Assembly: GCF_000251145.1 (NCBI RefSeq)
Contig: NZ_AIDW01000004.1
Location: forward strand, 1 to 64,000
DNA: 64,000 nucleotides
Reading direction: 5' to 3'
DNA from: Sphingomonas sp. PAMC 26621
GTDB taxonomy: Bacteria > Pseudomonadota > Alphaproteobacteria > Sphingomonadales > Sphingomonadaceae
The position numbers were made by a program, and so were the translations under genes. This document shows positions 32,720 to 41,256 of the stretch, piece by piece. Position 1 is the first letter of the stretch. The number at the start of each line of letters is the position of its first letter. The notes beneath the pieces were generated by a model. That model ran no database searches. It saw only the letters and a program-made list of their open reading frames with translations, and was not told where the DNA came from.

Positions 32720-34171
32720 ATGACATTTCAAGTCGACATGGGGCTCGACACGGGCGGGCGGTCGGTACCGATCGATCTCGAGGAATTGCTGGCGACACGA
32801 CTGCTGGTCCAGGGCAATTCCGGCTCGGGAAAGTCGCATCTGCTGCGCCGACTGCTCGAACGCAGCGCGGGGCAGGTCCAGCAGATCATCATCGACCCCG
32901 AGGGCGATTTCGTCACGCTCGCCGACGCCTACGGCCATATCGCGATTTCGGCGGCGGATTATTCGGTCGGCGAGATCGCGCGGTTCGGCACGCGGATCCG
33001 CGAGCATCGCTCGTCGGTGGTGCTCGATCTCGAAGGACTCGAAATGGAGGGGCAGATGCGCTGCGCCGCCGCCTTCCTCTCCGCGCTGTTCGATGCGCCG
33101 CGCGAGCATTGGTTCCCGGCGCTCGTCGTGGTCGACGAGGCGCAGGTGTTCGCGCCGTCGATGGGTGCGGAAGTGAGCGAAGAGGTCCGGCGCGCGTCGC
33201 TCGGCGCGATGACCAATTTGATGTGTCGCGGGCGCAAGCGCGGGCTTGCCGGGATCATCGCGACGCAGCGGCTGGCGAAGCTCGCCAAGAACGTTGCGGC
33301 GGAAGCCTCCAACTTCCTGATGGGGCGCACCTTCCTCGACATCGACATGGCGCGCGCGGCGGACCTGCTCGGCATGGAGCGGCGCCAGGCCGAACAGATC
33401 CGCGATCTCCCGCGCGGCACCTTCCTCGCGCTCGGGCCGGCGGTCAGCCGCCGTCCGGTGTCGATCAAGGTCGGTTCGGTCGAGACCGGGTCGCGCGGTG
33501 GCGGGCCGGTGCTGACGCCGCTCCCGCAGGCCCCGACCGGCGAGATGAAGCAGTTGCTGCTGCTCGGTCTCGAGGAACCGATGCCGATGCCCGCGCCCCC
33601 GCCGCGCCCCGCACCCGCCGCCAAGGTGATCGACCGGATCGCGGCGGACTCGATCCCCGATCCCGTTCCCGAAGTGCCGCGCCACACCGACGAGGAGCTC
33701 GCCGCGGTCGTCCGTGACGTGCTGTCCGCGATCGTCGAGGATCCGGATTCGACCGCTCGGCCCGCGGCGATCCTGTACCAGGATTTCCAGGTGCGCTGCC
33801 GGATGGTCGGCGTGTCGCCCGCGCCGCTCGATCCCTCGGGCTTCGCGCGGCGGCTGGCGGCGGCGCGTGCGGGCATCCTCGACGGGCTCGACGGCGACTG
33901 GGCCGAGGCGATCGCGACCGCGCACGAACTTCCCGACGAGATGCTCGGCGCGTTCCTGCTCGTGGCGAAGGCGGCGCGCGAGGGGCTGCCCTGCCCGAGC
34001 GATGCCGAGATCGCGCAGACTTATGGCACTAGTTCGCTCGGGCGCGCGCGGCGCGTGCTCAGCTATATCGAGGGGCGCAACCTGTTCGTCACGCGGATCG
34101 ACCTTGCGGGGAAGCGTTCGGTGACGATCCCGACGCTCGGCTGGACGACGCAAAGCGCCGATGCGGGTTGA
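32720..34171 (+). CDS. HerA-like ATP-binding protein (DUF87)
   Basis: A 483-residue P-loop ATPase of the HerA/DUF87 type. Walker A is LLVQGNSGSGKSHLLRRL near residue 32 and Walker B is FPALVVVDEAQVFAPS near 134, followed by CRGRKRGLAGIIATQRL, a sensor-like block ending in Gln-Arg. The middle has a proline-rich linker (PMPMPAPPPRPAPA, near 290) and a C-terminal half of winged-helix look (CPSDAEIAQTYGTSSLGRAR). HerA proteins move along DNA as hexameric translocases with nucleases. No NurA-like nuclease is next to it. ATG 32720 is chosen (MTFQVDMG); 32690 is possible. It follows SOS-controlled imuB by 88 bases, so DNA-repair co-expression is conceivable. Confidence 0.8.
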   Translation: MTFQVDMGLDTGGRSVPIDLEELLATRLLVQGNSGSGKSHLLRRLLERSAGQVQQIIIDPEGDFVTLADAYGHIAISAADYSVGEIARFGTRIREHRSSVVLDLEGLEMEGQMRCAAAFLSALFDAPREHWFPALVVVDEAQVFAPSMGAEVSEEVRRASLGAMTNLMCRGRKRGLAGIIATQRLAKLAKNVAAEASNFLMGRTFLDIDMARAADLLGMERRQAEQIRDLPRGTFLALGPAVSRRPVSIKVGSVETGSRGGGPVLTPLPQAPTGEMKQLLLLGLEEPMPMPAPPPRPAPAAKVIDRIAADSIPDPVPEVPRHTDEELAAVVRDVLSAIVEDPDSTARPAAILYQDFQVRCRMVGVSPAPLDPSGFARRLAAARAGILDGLDGDWAEAIATAHELPDEMLGAFLLVAKAAREGLPCPSDAEIAQTYGTSSLGRARRVLSYIEGRNLFVTRIDLAGKRSVTIPTLGWTTQSADAG

Positions 34172-34282
34172 CGGGGCCAGGCCGCGCATGTCGGATGAAA
34201 TCGCCGTCATGCGGACGGACGGGCCTTTGAATCGCCCCGATTATCGTGCAGCGCGCCAAAACGCGCTCTGGGCACCGTATTG

Positions 34283-35020
34283 ATGGCATCCTCGTCTTAT
34301 CGTTCTTCCAATGATCGCGGCCGGGCGCGCGGGATCATCCTTGCGCTGGTCGTCGAGGGTCTGGTCGCGTTGTTGCTGTTGCAGCTCGGGACCGGCGTCT
34401 TCACGCCGCCCAAGCCGCAACGCGAGCTCAAGACCTTCGAGGTCCCGCCCGATGCCCCCGCGATCGGCCCCAAGCCGACGCAGCGCACCCGCACGCCGAC
34501 CAAGCAGAAACAGGCGACCAGCACGACCTCGCCCGCGCCCCCGCCGCCGGTCGCGCCGCCGCCCGTCGTCACGCCGGTGCGCCCGAAGTTCATCGAGCTG
34601 AGCCACGACGAATTCGCCGCGTCCGACATCGGCAAGATCCCGTCGAGCAAGGGGTCGGGCGATTCCGAGGGAACCGGCAAGGACAGCGTCGCGGCATATG
34701 GTCCCGGGCAGGGACCGGGCGGGGCGGCACTTTATAACGCCGAATGGTATCGCGAGCCGACCCGCGCCGAACTGGCGACCTATCTGCCCGCCGGGGTGCA
34801 GAGCGGCTACGGGTTGATCGCGTGCAAGACGATCGAGGATTATCACGTCGAGAATTGCCGCTCGCTGGGCGAATCGCCTCCGGGATCGGGCCTGTCGCGC
34901 GCGTTGCGGCTGGCCGCGTGGCAGTTCCGCGTGCGCCCGCCGCGGATCGGGGGGAAACCGATGATCGGGGCGTGGGTCAGGATCCGCTTCGACCTGACGG
35001 TCGGGGTGAAGGACAACTGA
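34283..35020 (+). CDS. TonB-like energy transducer protein
   Basis: A 245-residue protein with one N-terminal membrane helix (IILALVVEGLVALLLLQLG, residues 18-36), a proline-rich periplasmic spacer (SPAPPPPVAPPPVVTPVRP) and a C-terminal domain of TonB style (YGLIACKTIEDYHVENC; LAAWQFRVRPPRIGGKPMIG). The WQFRVRPP segment resembles TonB C-domains that meet the receptor's TonB box. It lacks adjacent ExbB/ExbD. Of the two ATGs, I chose 34283. It could energise a TonB receptor or act as an envelope structural link. A TonB-like call is sound; the partner is unknown. Confidence 0.75.
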   Translation: MASSSYRSSNDRGRARGIILALVVEGLVALLLLQLGTGVFTPPKPQRELKTFEVPPDAPAIGPKPTQRTRTPTKQKQATSTTSPAPPPPVAPPPVVTPVRPKFIELSHDEFAASDIGKIPSSKGSGDSEGTGKDSVAAYGPGQGPGGAALYNAEWYREPTRAELATYLPAGVQSGYGLIACKTIEDYHVENCRSLGESPPGSGLSRALRLAAWQFRVRPPRIGGKPMIGAWVRIRFDLTVGVKDN

Positions 35021-35029
35021 GGTCTCGTG

Positions 35030-35047
35030 CTCCTGCGTTCGCAGGAG
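35030..35047. repeat. Short hairpin repeat (CTCCTGC-GTTC-GCAGGAG)
   Basis: A 7-bp perfect stem with a GTTC tetraloop between two convergent genes. A close relative is at 41177-41194. Probably a small dispersed element that also separates convergent transcripts. Confidence 0.6.
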
Positions 35048-35055
35048 AACCGATC

Positions 35056-35478
35056 CTACCCCGGGATCCGCTCCAGGAACCCGCGCACGTCGTCGGCGAT
35101 CCTCACCGCCTTGCCCGTCGGCAGGTGGACGTTGACCACCGTCATCGCGATCACGGTGTGCAATTCGCCCGTCTCCGCGTGGCACAGCTCGAACGTCTGG
35201 GTCAGGCTCGACCCGCCGATCCGGTTGATCCGCACGAACGCCTCGACCGTATCGCCGAGCACGAACGGTTTGAGAAAATCGATCGCGGTATGCCGCACGT
35301 GGAATTCGGTCTCGTGCCACGCCGCGCCCAGCGCATCGCCGATCCCGGTCCATTCCCAGAATTCGGTGACCGCAACGTCGGCATATTCGAGATAGCGCGA
35401 GTTGAAGACGACCTTCTGCCCGTCGATCTCGGCGTAGCGCACGCGGAACCGCGTCGAAAAGGCGAACCCGTCCCGCAT
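35056..35478 (-). CDS. Acyl-CoA thioesterase (hotdog fold, 4HBT family)
   Basis: A 140-residue hotdog-fold protein. The active-site segment is RYAEIDGQKVVFNSRYLEYAD (residues 14-34), where the Asp and following VVFN match the 4-hydroxybenzoyl-CoA thioesterase/YbgC clan. It would hydrolyse an acyl-CoA in the cytosol. The usual G-V-V-Y-H is replaced by K-V-V-F-N, so the substrate may differ from YbgC. The ATG lies two bases after the tauE stop, so the two are co-transcribed. A second 4HBT protein (ybgC) is at 53243. Confidence 0.88.
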   Translation of the reverse strand: MRDGFAFSTRFRVRYAEIDGQKVVFNSRYLEYADVAVTEFWEWTGIGDALGAAWHETEFHVRHTAIDFLKPFVLGDTVEAFVRINRIGGSSLTQTFELCHAETGELHTVIAMTVVNVHLPTGKAVRIADDVRGFLERIPG

Positions 35479-35480
35479 CT

Positions 35481-36254
35481 TCAGAACAGCAACTTGATGC
35501 CGACGATCGCCAGCACGACCGCGAGGATCGGGCTCAGCACGCGGTCCGACACGCGCGTCGCGATCAGGCTGCCGACGATGATTCCGGGGATCGACCCGAT
35601 CAGCAGCGAGACGAGCAACGCCCCGTCGACCGAACCGAGGATCCAGTGCCCGATCCCGCCGAGCAGCGTCAGCGGCACCGCGTGCGCGATGTCCGATCCG
35701 ACCAGCCGGTTGATCGGCAGCGTCGGGTAGAGGATCAGCAGCGCGGTCATCCCGAGCGCGCCCGCGCCGACCGACGTCAGCGACACCAGCACCCCCAGCA
35801 CCGCGCCGAGCAGCACGGTCAGCCGCGCCTGTCGACCGGGCGACACCGCGCCGAGCCGCTGCCCCAGCGCCGCGACGATCCGTTTGCGCAACAGCGTCGC
35901 GATTCCCGACAGCAGCAGCGTGATGCCGAGCACGACCGAAATGACGTGCCCGGTATTGGCGGACCGCTCGCCTTCGTAATGCAGCGCGACGAGCGTGAGC
36001 AGCGCGGCGGGCACGCTGCCGGCCGCGAGCCGCCCGACCACGCGCCAGTCGACCGTTCCGCGCCAGCCATGGACGGTCGTCCCGACCGTCTTGGTCGCGG
36101 AGGCATAGAGCAGGTCGGTGCCGACCGCGGTCGCCGGGTGGAAGCCGAAGGCGAGCACGAGCAGCGGCGTCATCAGCGAGCCGCCGCCGACCCCGGTCAA
36201 GCCGACGACGAGGCCGACGAGCACGCCCGCCATCGAATACAGGGGATTGATCAT
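35481..36254 (-). CDS. TauE/SafE family sulfite exporter-like membrane protein
   Basis: A 257-residue inner-membrane protein with about eight helices and the repeated family motif: LVVGLTGVGGGSLMTPLLV near residue 15 and LVSLTSVGAGALGMTALL near 158. TauE/SafE proteins move sulfite, sulfoacetate or other anions; sequence alone does not tell which. It sits between an aminotransferase (11 bases upstream) and a thioesterase (2 bases downstream), all on the minus strand, so a three-gene unit is likely. No sulfonate genes are near, so the substrate is open. Confidence 0.9.
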   Translation of the reverse strand: MINPLYSMAGVLVGLVVGLTGVGGGSLMTPLLVLAFGFHPATAVGTDLLYASATKTVGTTVHGWRGTVDWRVVGRLAAGSVPAALLTLVALHYEGERSANTGHVISVVLGITLLLSGIATLLRKRIVAALGQRLGAVSPGRQARLTVLLGAVLGVLVSLTSVGAGALGMTALLILYPTLPINRLVGSDIAHAVPLTLLGGIGHWILGSVDGALLVSLLIGSIPGIIVGSLIATRVSDRVLSPILAVVLAIVGIKLLF

Positions 36255-36264
36255 CCGGCTTGGG

Positions 36265-37473
36265 TCAACCGGCCTTGGCGCTTGGCGTGTTGACGCCCAT
36301 CGACTGGAGATACTTCTTCACGTTGCGCGCGGCCTGCCGCAATCGCTGTTCGTTCTCGACCATCGCGATGCGCACAAAGCCTTCTCCGTTCTCGCCATAG
36401 CCAACCCCTGGCGCAACCGCGACGTTGGCGCTTGTCAGCAATTGTTTGGAGAACTCAAGGCTACCTAGGTGCGCGAGCGCGGGCGGGAGCGGCGCCCAGG
36501 CGAACATCGACGCGCGCGGGGCGGGGATCTCCCATCCGGCGCGGCCGAAGCTCTCGACCAGTACGTCGCGGCGCTTGTGGTAGAGGATGCGGTTCGCCTC
36601 GACGATATCCTGCGGCCCGTTGAGCGCGGCGCACGCCGCCGCCTGGATCGGGGTGAATGCGCCATAATCAAGATACGACTTCACCCGCGACATGGCGGCG
36701 ATCAGTTTCGCGTTGCCGACCGCGAAGCCGATCCGCCAGCCCGCCATCGAATAGGTCTTGCTGAGCGACGTGAATTCGACCGCGATGTCCTTGGCGCCGG
36801 GCACCTGCAGGATCGAGGGCGTCGGGTTGCCGTCGTAATAAAGCTCGGAATAAGCGAGGTCGGAGAGGATCCAGACCTGGTTCTCCTTCGCCCACGCCAC
36901 GAGCCGTTCGTAGAAGGCGAGGTCGACCGCTTCGGCGGTCGGGTTCGACGGATAGTTGACGACCAGCACCGACGGGCGCGGGACGGTGAACGCCATCGCG
37001 CGTTCGAGCGATTCGAAATAGGCTTCGTCGGGCGTGGTCGGGACCGCGCGGATCGTCGCGCCCGCGATGATGAAGCCGAAGGTGTGGATCGGATAGGACG
37101 GGTTGGGCGCGAGCACGACATCGCCCGGCGCGGTGATCGCGGTCGCCAGGCTCGCCAGCCCTTCCTTCGAGCCCATCGTCACGACCACCTCGGTCTCGGG
37201 ATCGAGATCGACGCCGAAGCGGCGGCCGTAGTAATTGGCTTGTGCCTTGCGCAGCCCGGGAATGCCCCTGGACTGGGAGTAGCCGTGCGCGTCGGGCTTG
37301 CGCGCGACCTCGATCAGTTTCTCGATGACGTGCGGCGGCGGGGGCAGGTCGGGGTTGCCCATGCCGAGATCGATGATGTCCTCGCCGCTCGCCCGCGCCG
37401 CCGCGCGCATCGCGTTCACTTCCGCGATCACGTACGGTGGCAGGCGTTTGATGCGATAGAAATCGTCGGACAT
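36265..37473 (-). CDS. PLP-dependent class I aminotransferase (AlaC-like alanine transaminase)
   Basis: A 402-residue fold-type I aminotransferase. The PLP lysine is in SLSKTYSMAGWRIGF (near residue 237), the phosphate-binding region in TMGSKEGLASL, and NYPSNPTAEAVDL and SDLAYSELYYDG are cofactor-contact blocks. It matches AlaC/YfbQ-like enzymes making alanine from pyruvate and glutamate. MSDDFYRIKRLPPYVIAEV is a conserved N-terminus in these enzymes, so ATG 37473 is right. In many proteobacteria it precedes homoserine dehydrogenase; here tauE follows instead. It diverges from phaC over 235 bases. Substrate call: probable. Confidence 0.9.
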   Translation of the reverse strand: MSDDFYRIKRLPPYVIAEVNAMRAAARASGEDIIDLGMGNPDLPPPPHVIEKLIEVARKPDAHGYSQSRGIPGLRKAQANYYGRRFGVDLDPETEVVVTMGSKEGLASLATAITAPGDVVLAPNPSYPIHTFGFIIAGATIRAVPTTPDEAYFESLERAMAFTVPRPSVLVVNYPSNPTAEAVDLAFYERLVAWAKENQVWILSDLAYSELYYDGNPTPSILQVPGAKDIAVEFTSLSKTYSMAGWRIGFAVGNAKLIAAMSRVKSYLDYGAFTPIQAAACAALNGPQDIVEANRILYHKRRDVLVESFGRAGWEIPAPRASMFAWAPLPPALAHLGSLEFSKQLLTSANVAVAPGVGYGENGEGFVRIAMVENEQRLRQAARNVKKYLQSMGVNTPSAKAG

Positions 37474-37708
37474 TGCGCGGAACCCGGCTTGAGGAGACCG
37501 ATCCTTACGCCAATCGCACGCGCTTCGTCACCCCAGAGCTGTCGTGGCTGGTTGCGTGGCCGAATTCCTCCCCCCGTGGGGGCTGTCGCGCGCCGGGGGA
37601 GCGGCGCGGGAACTTCCCAATGCGGCCAAGCGGTTGATCGTCCGTGCGATCCGGCATGACGCCGCCGCGCCCGCACGATAGAAGAGCGCAAACAGGATCG
37701 AGGATGCC

Positions 37709-39469
37709 ATGGCCGATTCGGATACCACCACGCCGACCGGCACCGCGCCGCCCCCTTCCGCACCCAGCCTTGCCGACATGCAGCACTGGACCTGGGTGCT
37801 CGGGCGGGCGCAGCAGATGCTGCTCGAACAGGGCATGGCGACGATGACCGCGAACACCGCATTGTTCCCCGCCATCCCCGGCTTCACCGACCCGGCGACG
37901 CTCGCACGGACGCGCGATTTCTGGAGCGAGAGCCTGTCGCTGTGGCAACGGATGCTCGACCCGGCGAAGCCCGCGCCCCGCGCCGAATCGCCCGACCATG
38001 CGCGCGACAAGCGGTTCAAGGACCCGCGCTGGCACAACGACCCGGTGTTCGACTTCATCCGGCAAAGCTATTTCCTCGTCGCCGACACAATGCTCGCACA
38101 GGTCGAGGCGGTCGAGGGCATCGACGACAAGCAGCGCGAGCAGATGCGCTTTACCGCGCGCGGGTTCCTCGATGCGATGAGCCCGACCAATTTCCCCGGC
38201 ACCAACCCCGAGGTGATCGCGCGGACGATCGAGACGCGGGGCGAGAACCTGCTCAAGGGCCTGCACAACATGCTCGCCGATCTCGGCAAGGGGCAGTTGA
38301 CGCACACCGACCAGAGCGCGTTCGAGCTCGGCCGCAACATCGCGATGACACCGGGCAAGGTCGTCCACCGCACGGATTTGTACGAGCTGATCCAGTACAA
38401 CCCGACGACCGAGACCGTGCTGGCCGCCCCGCTGGTCATCTTTCCGCCGTGGATCAACCGCTTCTACATCCTAGATCTGAGTCCTGAAAAGAGCTTCATC
38501 CGCTGGGCGGTGGAGCAGGGGATCACGGTGTTCATGGTCTCGTGGCGCTCGGCTGACAAGACGATGAAACATGTCGTGTGGGACGATTATATCGCCGCGC
38601 AGATCGACGCGGTCGACACGATCCGCGCGGTGCTCGACGTTCCGGCGGTTCATACGATCGGCTATTGCGTCGCGGGGACGACGCTGGCGGCGACGCTCGC
38701 GATCCTCACCGCGCGCGGCGAGGCGGACAAGGTGGCGAGCGCGACCTTCTTTACCGCGCAGGTCGATTTCGAGAAGGCAGGCGAGCTGCTCCATTTCGTT
38801 GCGGACGACCAGCTCGCGCTGATCCGCTCGCTGACGCGGGACGGGTTTCTCGACGGGCGGTATATGGCGGCGGTGTTCAACCAGCTGCGCGGGCGTGACC
38901 TGATCTGGAACTACGTCACCAACAACTATTTGCTCGGCAAGGATTATGCGCCGTTCGACCTGCTCCACTGGAACGGCGACACGACCAACCTGCCCGCGGC
39001 GTGGCACATCGCCTATCTGACCGACCTGTACCGCGACAATCGCCTCGCCAGGCCCGGCGAGATGCAGGCGCTGGGGACGCCGATCGACCTGTCGACCGTG
39101 GCGACCCCGGCCTATATTCAGGCGGGGCGCGAGGATCATATCGCGCCCGCGGAGAGCGTGTGGGCGATGATGCATCACTTCATCGGGCCGAAGCGGTTCG
39201 TGCTCGCGGGCTCGGGACATATCGCCGGCGTGGTCAACCCGCCGTCCGCGCAGAAATACCAATATTGGCTCAACCCGGGCGAGACCGAACGGTTCGAGGA
39301 TTTCGTCGCGGGCGCGACCGAGACCAAGGGGAGCTGGTGGCCGGACTGGCGCGAGTGGCTCCGGGCGATGGGGGAAGAACAGGTCGCCGCGACGGGCGCG
39401 CGGCTTCCCGGGGAGGGCGCGCTGTCCGCTTTGGAGGATGCTCCGGGACTCTACGTACGCGCGAGATAA
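37709..39469 (+). CDS. phaC: Class I poly(3-hydroxyalkanoate) synthase PhaC
   Basis: A 586-residue class I PHA synthase, which polymerises 3-hydroxyacyl-CoA on the surface of storage granules. The lipase-like box is GYCVAGTT with the catalytic Cys near residue 317; the Asp is in QAGREDHIAPAES and the His in LAGSGHIAGVVNPP. The N-terminal half has FKDPRWHNDPVFDFIRQSYF, typical of the class, and NPTTETVLAAPLVIFPPWIN. ATG 37709 follows GAGGA. Length is normal. A phasin gene lies 124 bases downstream behind two strong palindromes. The thiolase and reductase genes (phaA, phaB) are not in the window. Confidence 0.95.
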   Translation: MADSDTTTPTGTAPPPSAPSLADMQHWTWVLGRAQQMLLEQGMATMTANTALFPAIPGFTDPATLARTRDFWSESLSLWQRMLDPAKPAPRAESPDHARDKRFKDPRWHNDPVFDFIRQSYFLVADTMLAQVEAVEGIDDKQREQMRFTARGFLDAMSPTNFPGTNPEVIARTIETRGENLLKGLHNMLADLGKGQLTHTDQSAFELGRNIAMTPGKVVHRTDLYELIQYNPTTETVLAAPLVIFPPWINRFYILDLSPEKSFIRWAVEQGITVFMVSWRSADKTMKHVVWDDYIAAQIDAVDTIRAVLDVPAVHTIGYCVAGTTLAATLAILTARGEADKVASATFFTAQVDFEKAGELLHFVADDQLALIRSLTRDGFLDGRYMAAVFNQLRGRDLIWNYVTNNYLLGKDYAPFDLLHWNGDTTNLPAAWHIAYLTDLYRDNRLARPGEMQALGTPIDLSTVATPAYIQAGREDHIAPAESVWAMMHHFIGPKRFVLAGSGHIAGVVNPPSAQKYQYWLNPGETERFEDFVAGATETKGSWWPDWREWLRAMGEEQVAATGARLPGEGALSALEDAPGLYVRAR

Positions 39470-39506
39470 CGGCGATTTATCAATAATTTCGCTAAACTGG
39501 ATTTTG

Positions 39507-39523
39507 ATGTTGCGGTGCAACAT
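39507..39523. promoter_or_regulatory. Candidate PhaR operator upstream of the phasin gene
   Basis: ATGTTGCGGTGCAACAT is a perfect 7-bp inverted repeat around GGT, 70 bases before the phasin ATG. The TTGC/GCAA dyad agrees with TGC-rich sites reported for PhaR, the granule-sensing repressor of phasin genes in alphaproteobacteria. No phaR gene is visible in the window. Confidence 0.6.
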
Positions 39524-39537
39524 AGGTATTGTTCCAG

Positions 39538-39576
39538 GCTACTTTTGCTGCTATATTGCGCCGCAGCAAAAGTAGC
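39538..39576 (+). promoter_or_regulatory. Perfect 14-bp inverted repeat directly before the phasin start
   Basis: GCTACTTTTGCTGC and GCAGCAAAAGTAGC flank an 11-base loop (TATATTGCGCC). The ribosome site CAGGAG begins right after the stem. It could be a second PhaR-type site (CTGC...GCAG) or a 5' leader hairpin affecting translation or mRNA stability. Confidence 0.65.
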
Positions 39577-39593
39577 TCAGGAGAAGCCCGGTC

Positions 39594-40373
39594 ATGGCCA
39601 GCAAAGGCCCCAAGTCCGTCCCCCCCAAGGGGATTGCCAAGCCGATCGACTCGACCCCGCCCCTTCCGGCGGCGGTGACCGAGGCCCCGCCCATTCCGTT
39701 CGTCGCGCAGCCTGCGCCGAAATCCGTCTCCAAGCCCGCGACTCCGCGTGCACCGACGGCGAAGCCGGCACCCGTGCCGCTGGCTCCCGTGGAAAGTACC
39801 GAATCCGTGCCAGCACCGGTGCCGGCGCAGGTTCCCGTTGTCTCCGTTTCTCCAGCCCAGACACCAACCCCCGCCATCGCACCCGCGACGGCCGTCATGC
39901 AGAAGGACTTCAGCACCATGGACGCTACCGCCACGATCAACACCGCTGCCGACACCGCGCAGGCCGAAGCCAAGACCGTCTTCGCCGACGTCAACGACCG
40001 GGCGAAGACCGCGATGGAGAAGGGCTCGAAGATGATCGCCGACCTCAACGAATTCTCGAAGGGCAACCTCGAGGCGGTCGTCGAGTCGAGCAAGATCGCG
40101 GCGAAGGGCGCCGAGGATATCGCGCGCTACACCAGCGACTATGTCCGCACCACGGTCGAAAAGGCCAACGCCACTGCCAGCCAGTTCGCGTCGATCAAGT
40201 CGCCGACCGAGTTCTTCAAGCTCCAGAGCGAGCTGACCAAGCAGGCGATGGATTCGATGATGGCGGAAACCGCCAAGTTCACCGAGGGGTACGTCAAGCT
40301 GCTCGGCGAGATCGCGCAGCCGATCTCGAACCGGGTCGCGGTTGCGGTCGAAAAGGTCAAGGTCGCCGCCTGA
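39594..40373 (+). CDS. Phasin family protein
   Basis: A 259-residue phasin, a granule-coating protein. The first 105 residues are a proline/alanine/lysine-rich segment (PKSVPPKGIAKPIDST; PAPVPAQVPVVSV), and the phasin helix domain follows from about 108 (ADVNDRAKTAMEKGSKMIAD; FKLQSELTKQAMDSMMAE). The long Pro/Ala N-terminus is a known feature of sphingomonad phasins and may be a flexible tether. ATG 39594 follows CAGGAG. Its place after phaC and the PhaR-like palindromes support a PHA role. Transcription ends at a strong terminator downstream. Confidence 0.92.
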   Translation: MASKGPKSVPPKGIAKPIDSTPPLPAAVTEAPPIPFVAQPAPKSVSKPATPRAPTAKPAPVPLAPVESTESVPAPVPAQVPVVSVSPAQTPTPAIAPATAVMQKDFSTMDATATINTAADTAQAEAKTVFADVNDRAKTAMEKGSKMIADLNEFSKGNLEAVVESSKIAAKGAEDIARYTSDYVRTTVEKANATASQFASIKSPTEFFKLQSELTKQAMDSMMAETAKFTEGYVKLLGEIAQPISNRVAVAVEKVKVAA

Positions 40374-40397
40374 GCGATCCTGCTTTGTGACCACGAA

Positions 40398-40426
40398 GGG
40401 CGGTTCCCGACGGGAGCCGCCCTTTT
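40398..40426 (+). terminator. Intrinsic terminator of the phasin gene
   Basis: GGGCGGTTCCC and GGGAGCCGCCC form an 11-bp stem with one G-T pair and a GAC loop, followed by TTTT at 40423-40426. It starts 24 bases after the phasin stop. Confidence 0.85.
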
Positions 40427-40480
40427 CGTTTGCGCGGACCCCTTGCCCTCACGGGGTACAATGCCATATTTTAGGGCTGC

Positions 40481-40843
40481 ATGACCGACCACCTTCACAT
40501 CTCCATGGCGGAACGCCGCGACGACGGAACCGATGGCTCCGATGGCGATGGGGGCACTGGCGTCGCCACCCGCACGCGCTCCAAGACCAAGCAGCCGACG
40601 CCGTACCGCGTCCTGCTGCTCAACGACGATTACACGCCGATGGAATTCGTCGTTTTGGTGCTGCAGCGGTTCTTCCGCATGGACATGGAAGCCGCCACTC
40701 GCGTGATGCTCCACGTCCACCAGAAGGGCGTCGGGGTGTGCGGGATCTTCAGCTACGAAGTCGCGGAAACCAAAGTCGCGCAAGTGCTCGACTTCGCACG
40801 GCAGAACCAGCATCCGCTCCAGTGCATGCTGGAGAAGGCCTGA
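40481..40843 (+). CDS. clpS: ATP-dependent Clp protease adaptor ClpS
   Basis: A 120-residue ClpS, which delivers N-degron substrates to ClpAP. The core is at residues 40-118: [19 protein letters not shown], where NDDYT is the substrate pocket, then [24 protein letters not shown]. The Asp-Asp and the His of VHQKG are kept. A 38-residue acidic, Gly-rich N-terminal extension precedes the core; in ClpS this tail enters ClpA. ATG 40481 is the only good start. Neither clpA nor another Clp gene is adjacent. It follows the phasin terminator and so has its own promoter. Confidence 0.95.
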   Translation: MTDHLHISMAERRDDGTDGSDGDGGTGVATRTRSKTKQPTPYRVLLLNDDYTPMEFVVLVLQRFFRMDMEAATRVMLHVHQKGVGVCGIFSYEVAETKVAQVLDFARQNQHPLQCMLEKA

Positions 40844-40928
40844 GCGTTGTGGCGGTCGACGTTGGGTTTTGGGTCAAGGAACCGGGCTTCCCCGGCGGGG
40901 GCCGGACTTTTGCGAAACCTACGTCCAG

Positions 40929-41020
40929 CGTCACCCTGAACTTGTTTCAGGGTCCACCGCGGCACAAATCCGGTCCGTGCCCATTGCGCTGTGGATGCTG
41001 AAACAAGTTCAGCATGACGG
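40929..41020. repeat. Dispersed palindromic repeat, family A (copy 3)
   Basis: Left part CCTGAACTTGTTTCAGGGTC; right part GCTGTGGATGCTGAAACAAG then TTCAGCATGACGG. It shares spacing and arms with 21929-22020, with the central stem base changed to CTTG / CAAG together on both sides (compensatory). It lies after clpS, before the convergent Crp gene. The rest of this 413-base spacer holds only a small hairpin repeat (41177) and no gene. Confidence 0.85.
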
Positions 41021-41176
41021 CAGTTGGGGGGAGGCGTGGTCGGGTACTACCGTATCCGAGCCTTCCGCGCAGCCTAGCGTAGGACGGTTTGCAGACCCTC
41101 CGTTTGCCGTTTTTCCGCGAAGTCGGGCATCCAGGGTTAAGCAAAGCAACTGCTTACAGTTCTCGTGACTCCTGGA

Positions 41177-41194
41177 CTCCCGCCTTCGCGGGAG
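41177..41194. repeat. Short hairpin repeat (CTCCCGC-CTTC-GCGGGAG)
   Basis: A 7-bp perfect stem with CTTC loop, close to the element at 35030-35047 but with a compensated base pair. It lies in the spacer between convergent clpS and the Crp/Fnr gene. Confidence 0.65.
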
Positions 41195-41256
41195 AACGGC
41201 TATAACTTCGCAGAGGTCACGCCTTCGCCGGGGAACTGACACCCGATACGCCGGCT

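Noticed and set aside
32540..32720. A frameshift that would extend ImuB to normal length
   Set aside because: I read all three frames after the stop; none gives ImuB-like sequence, so the short C-terminus appears real or reflects a larger loss.
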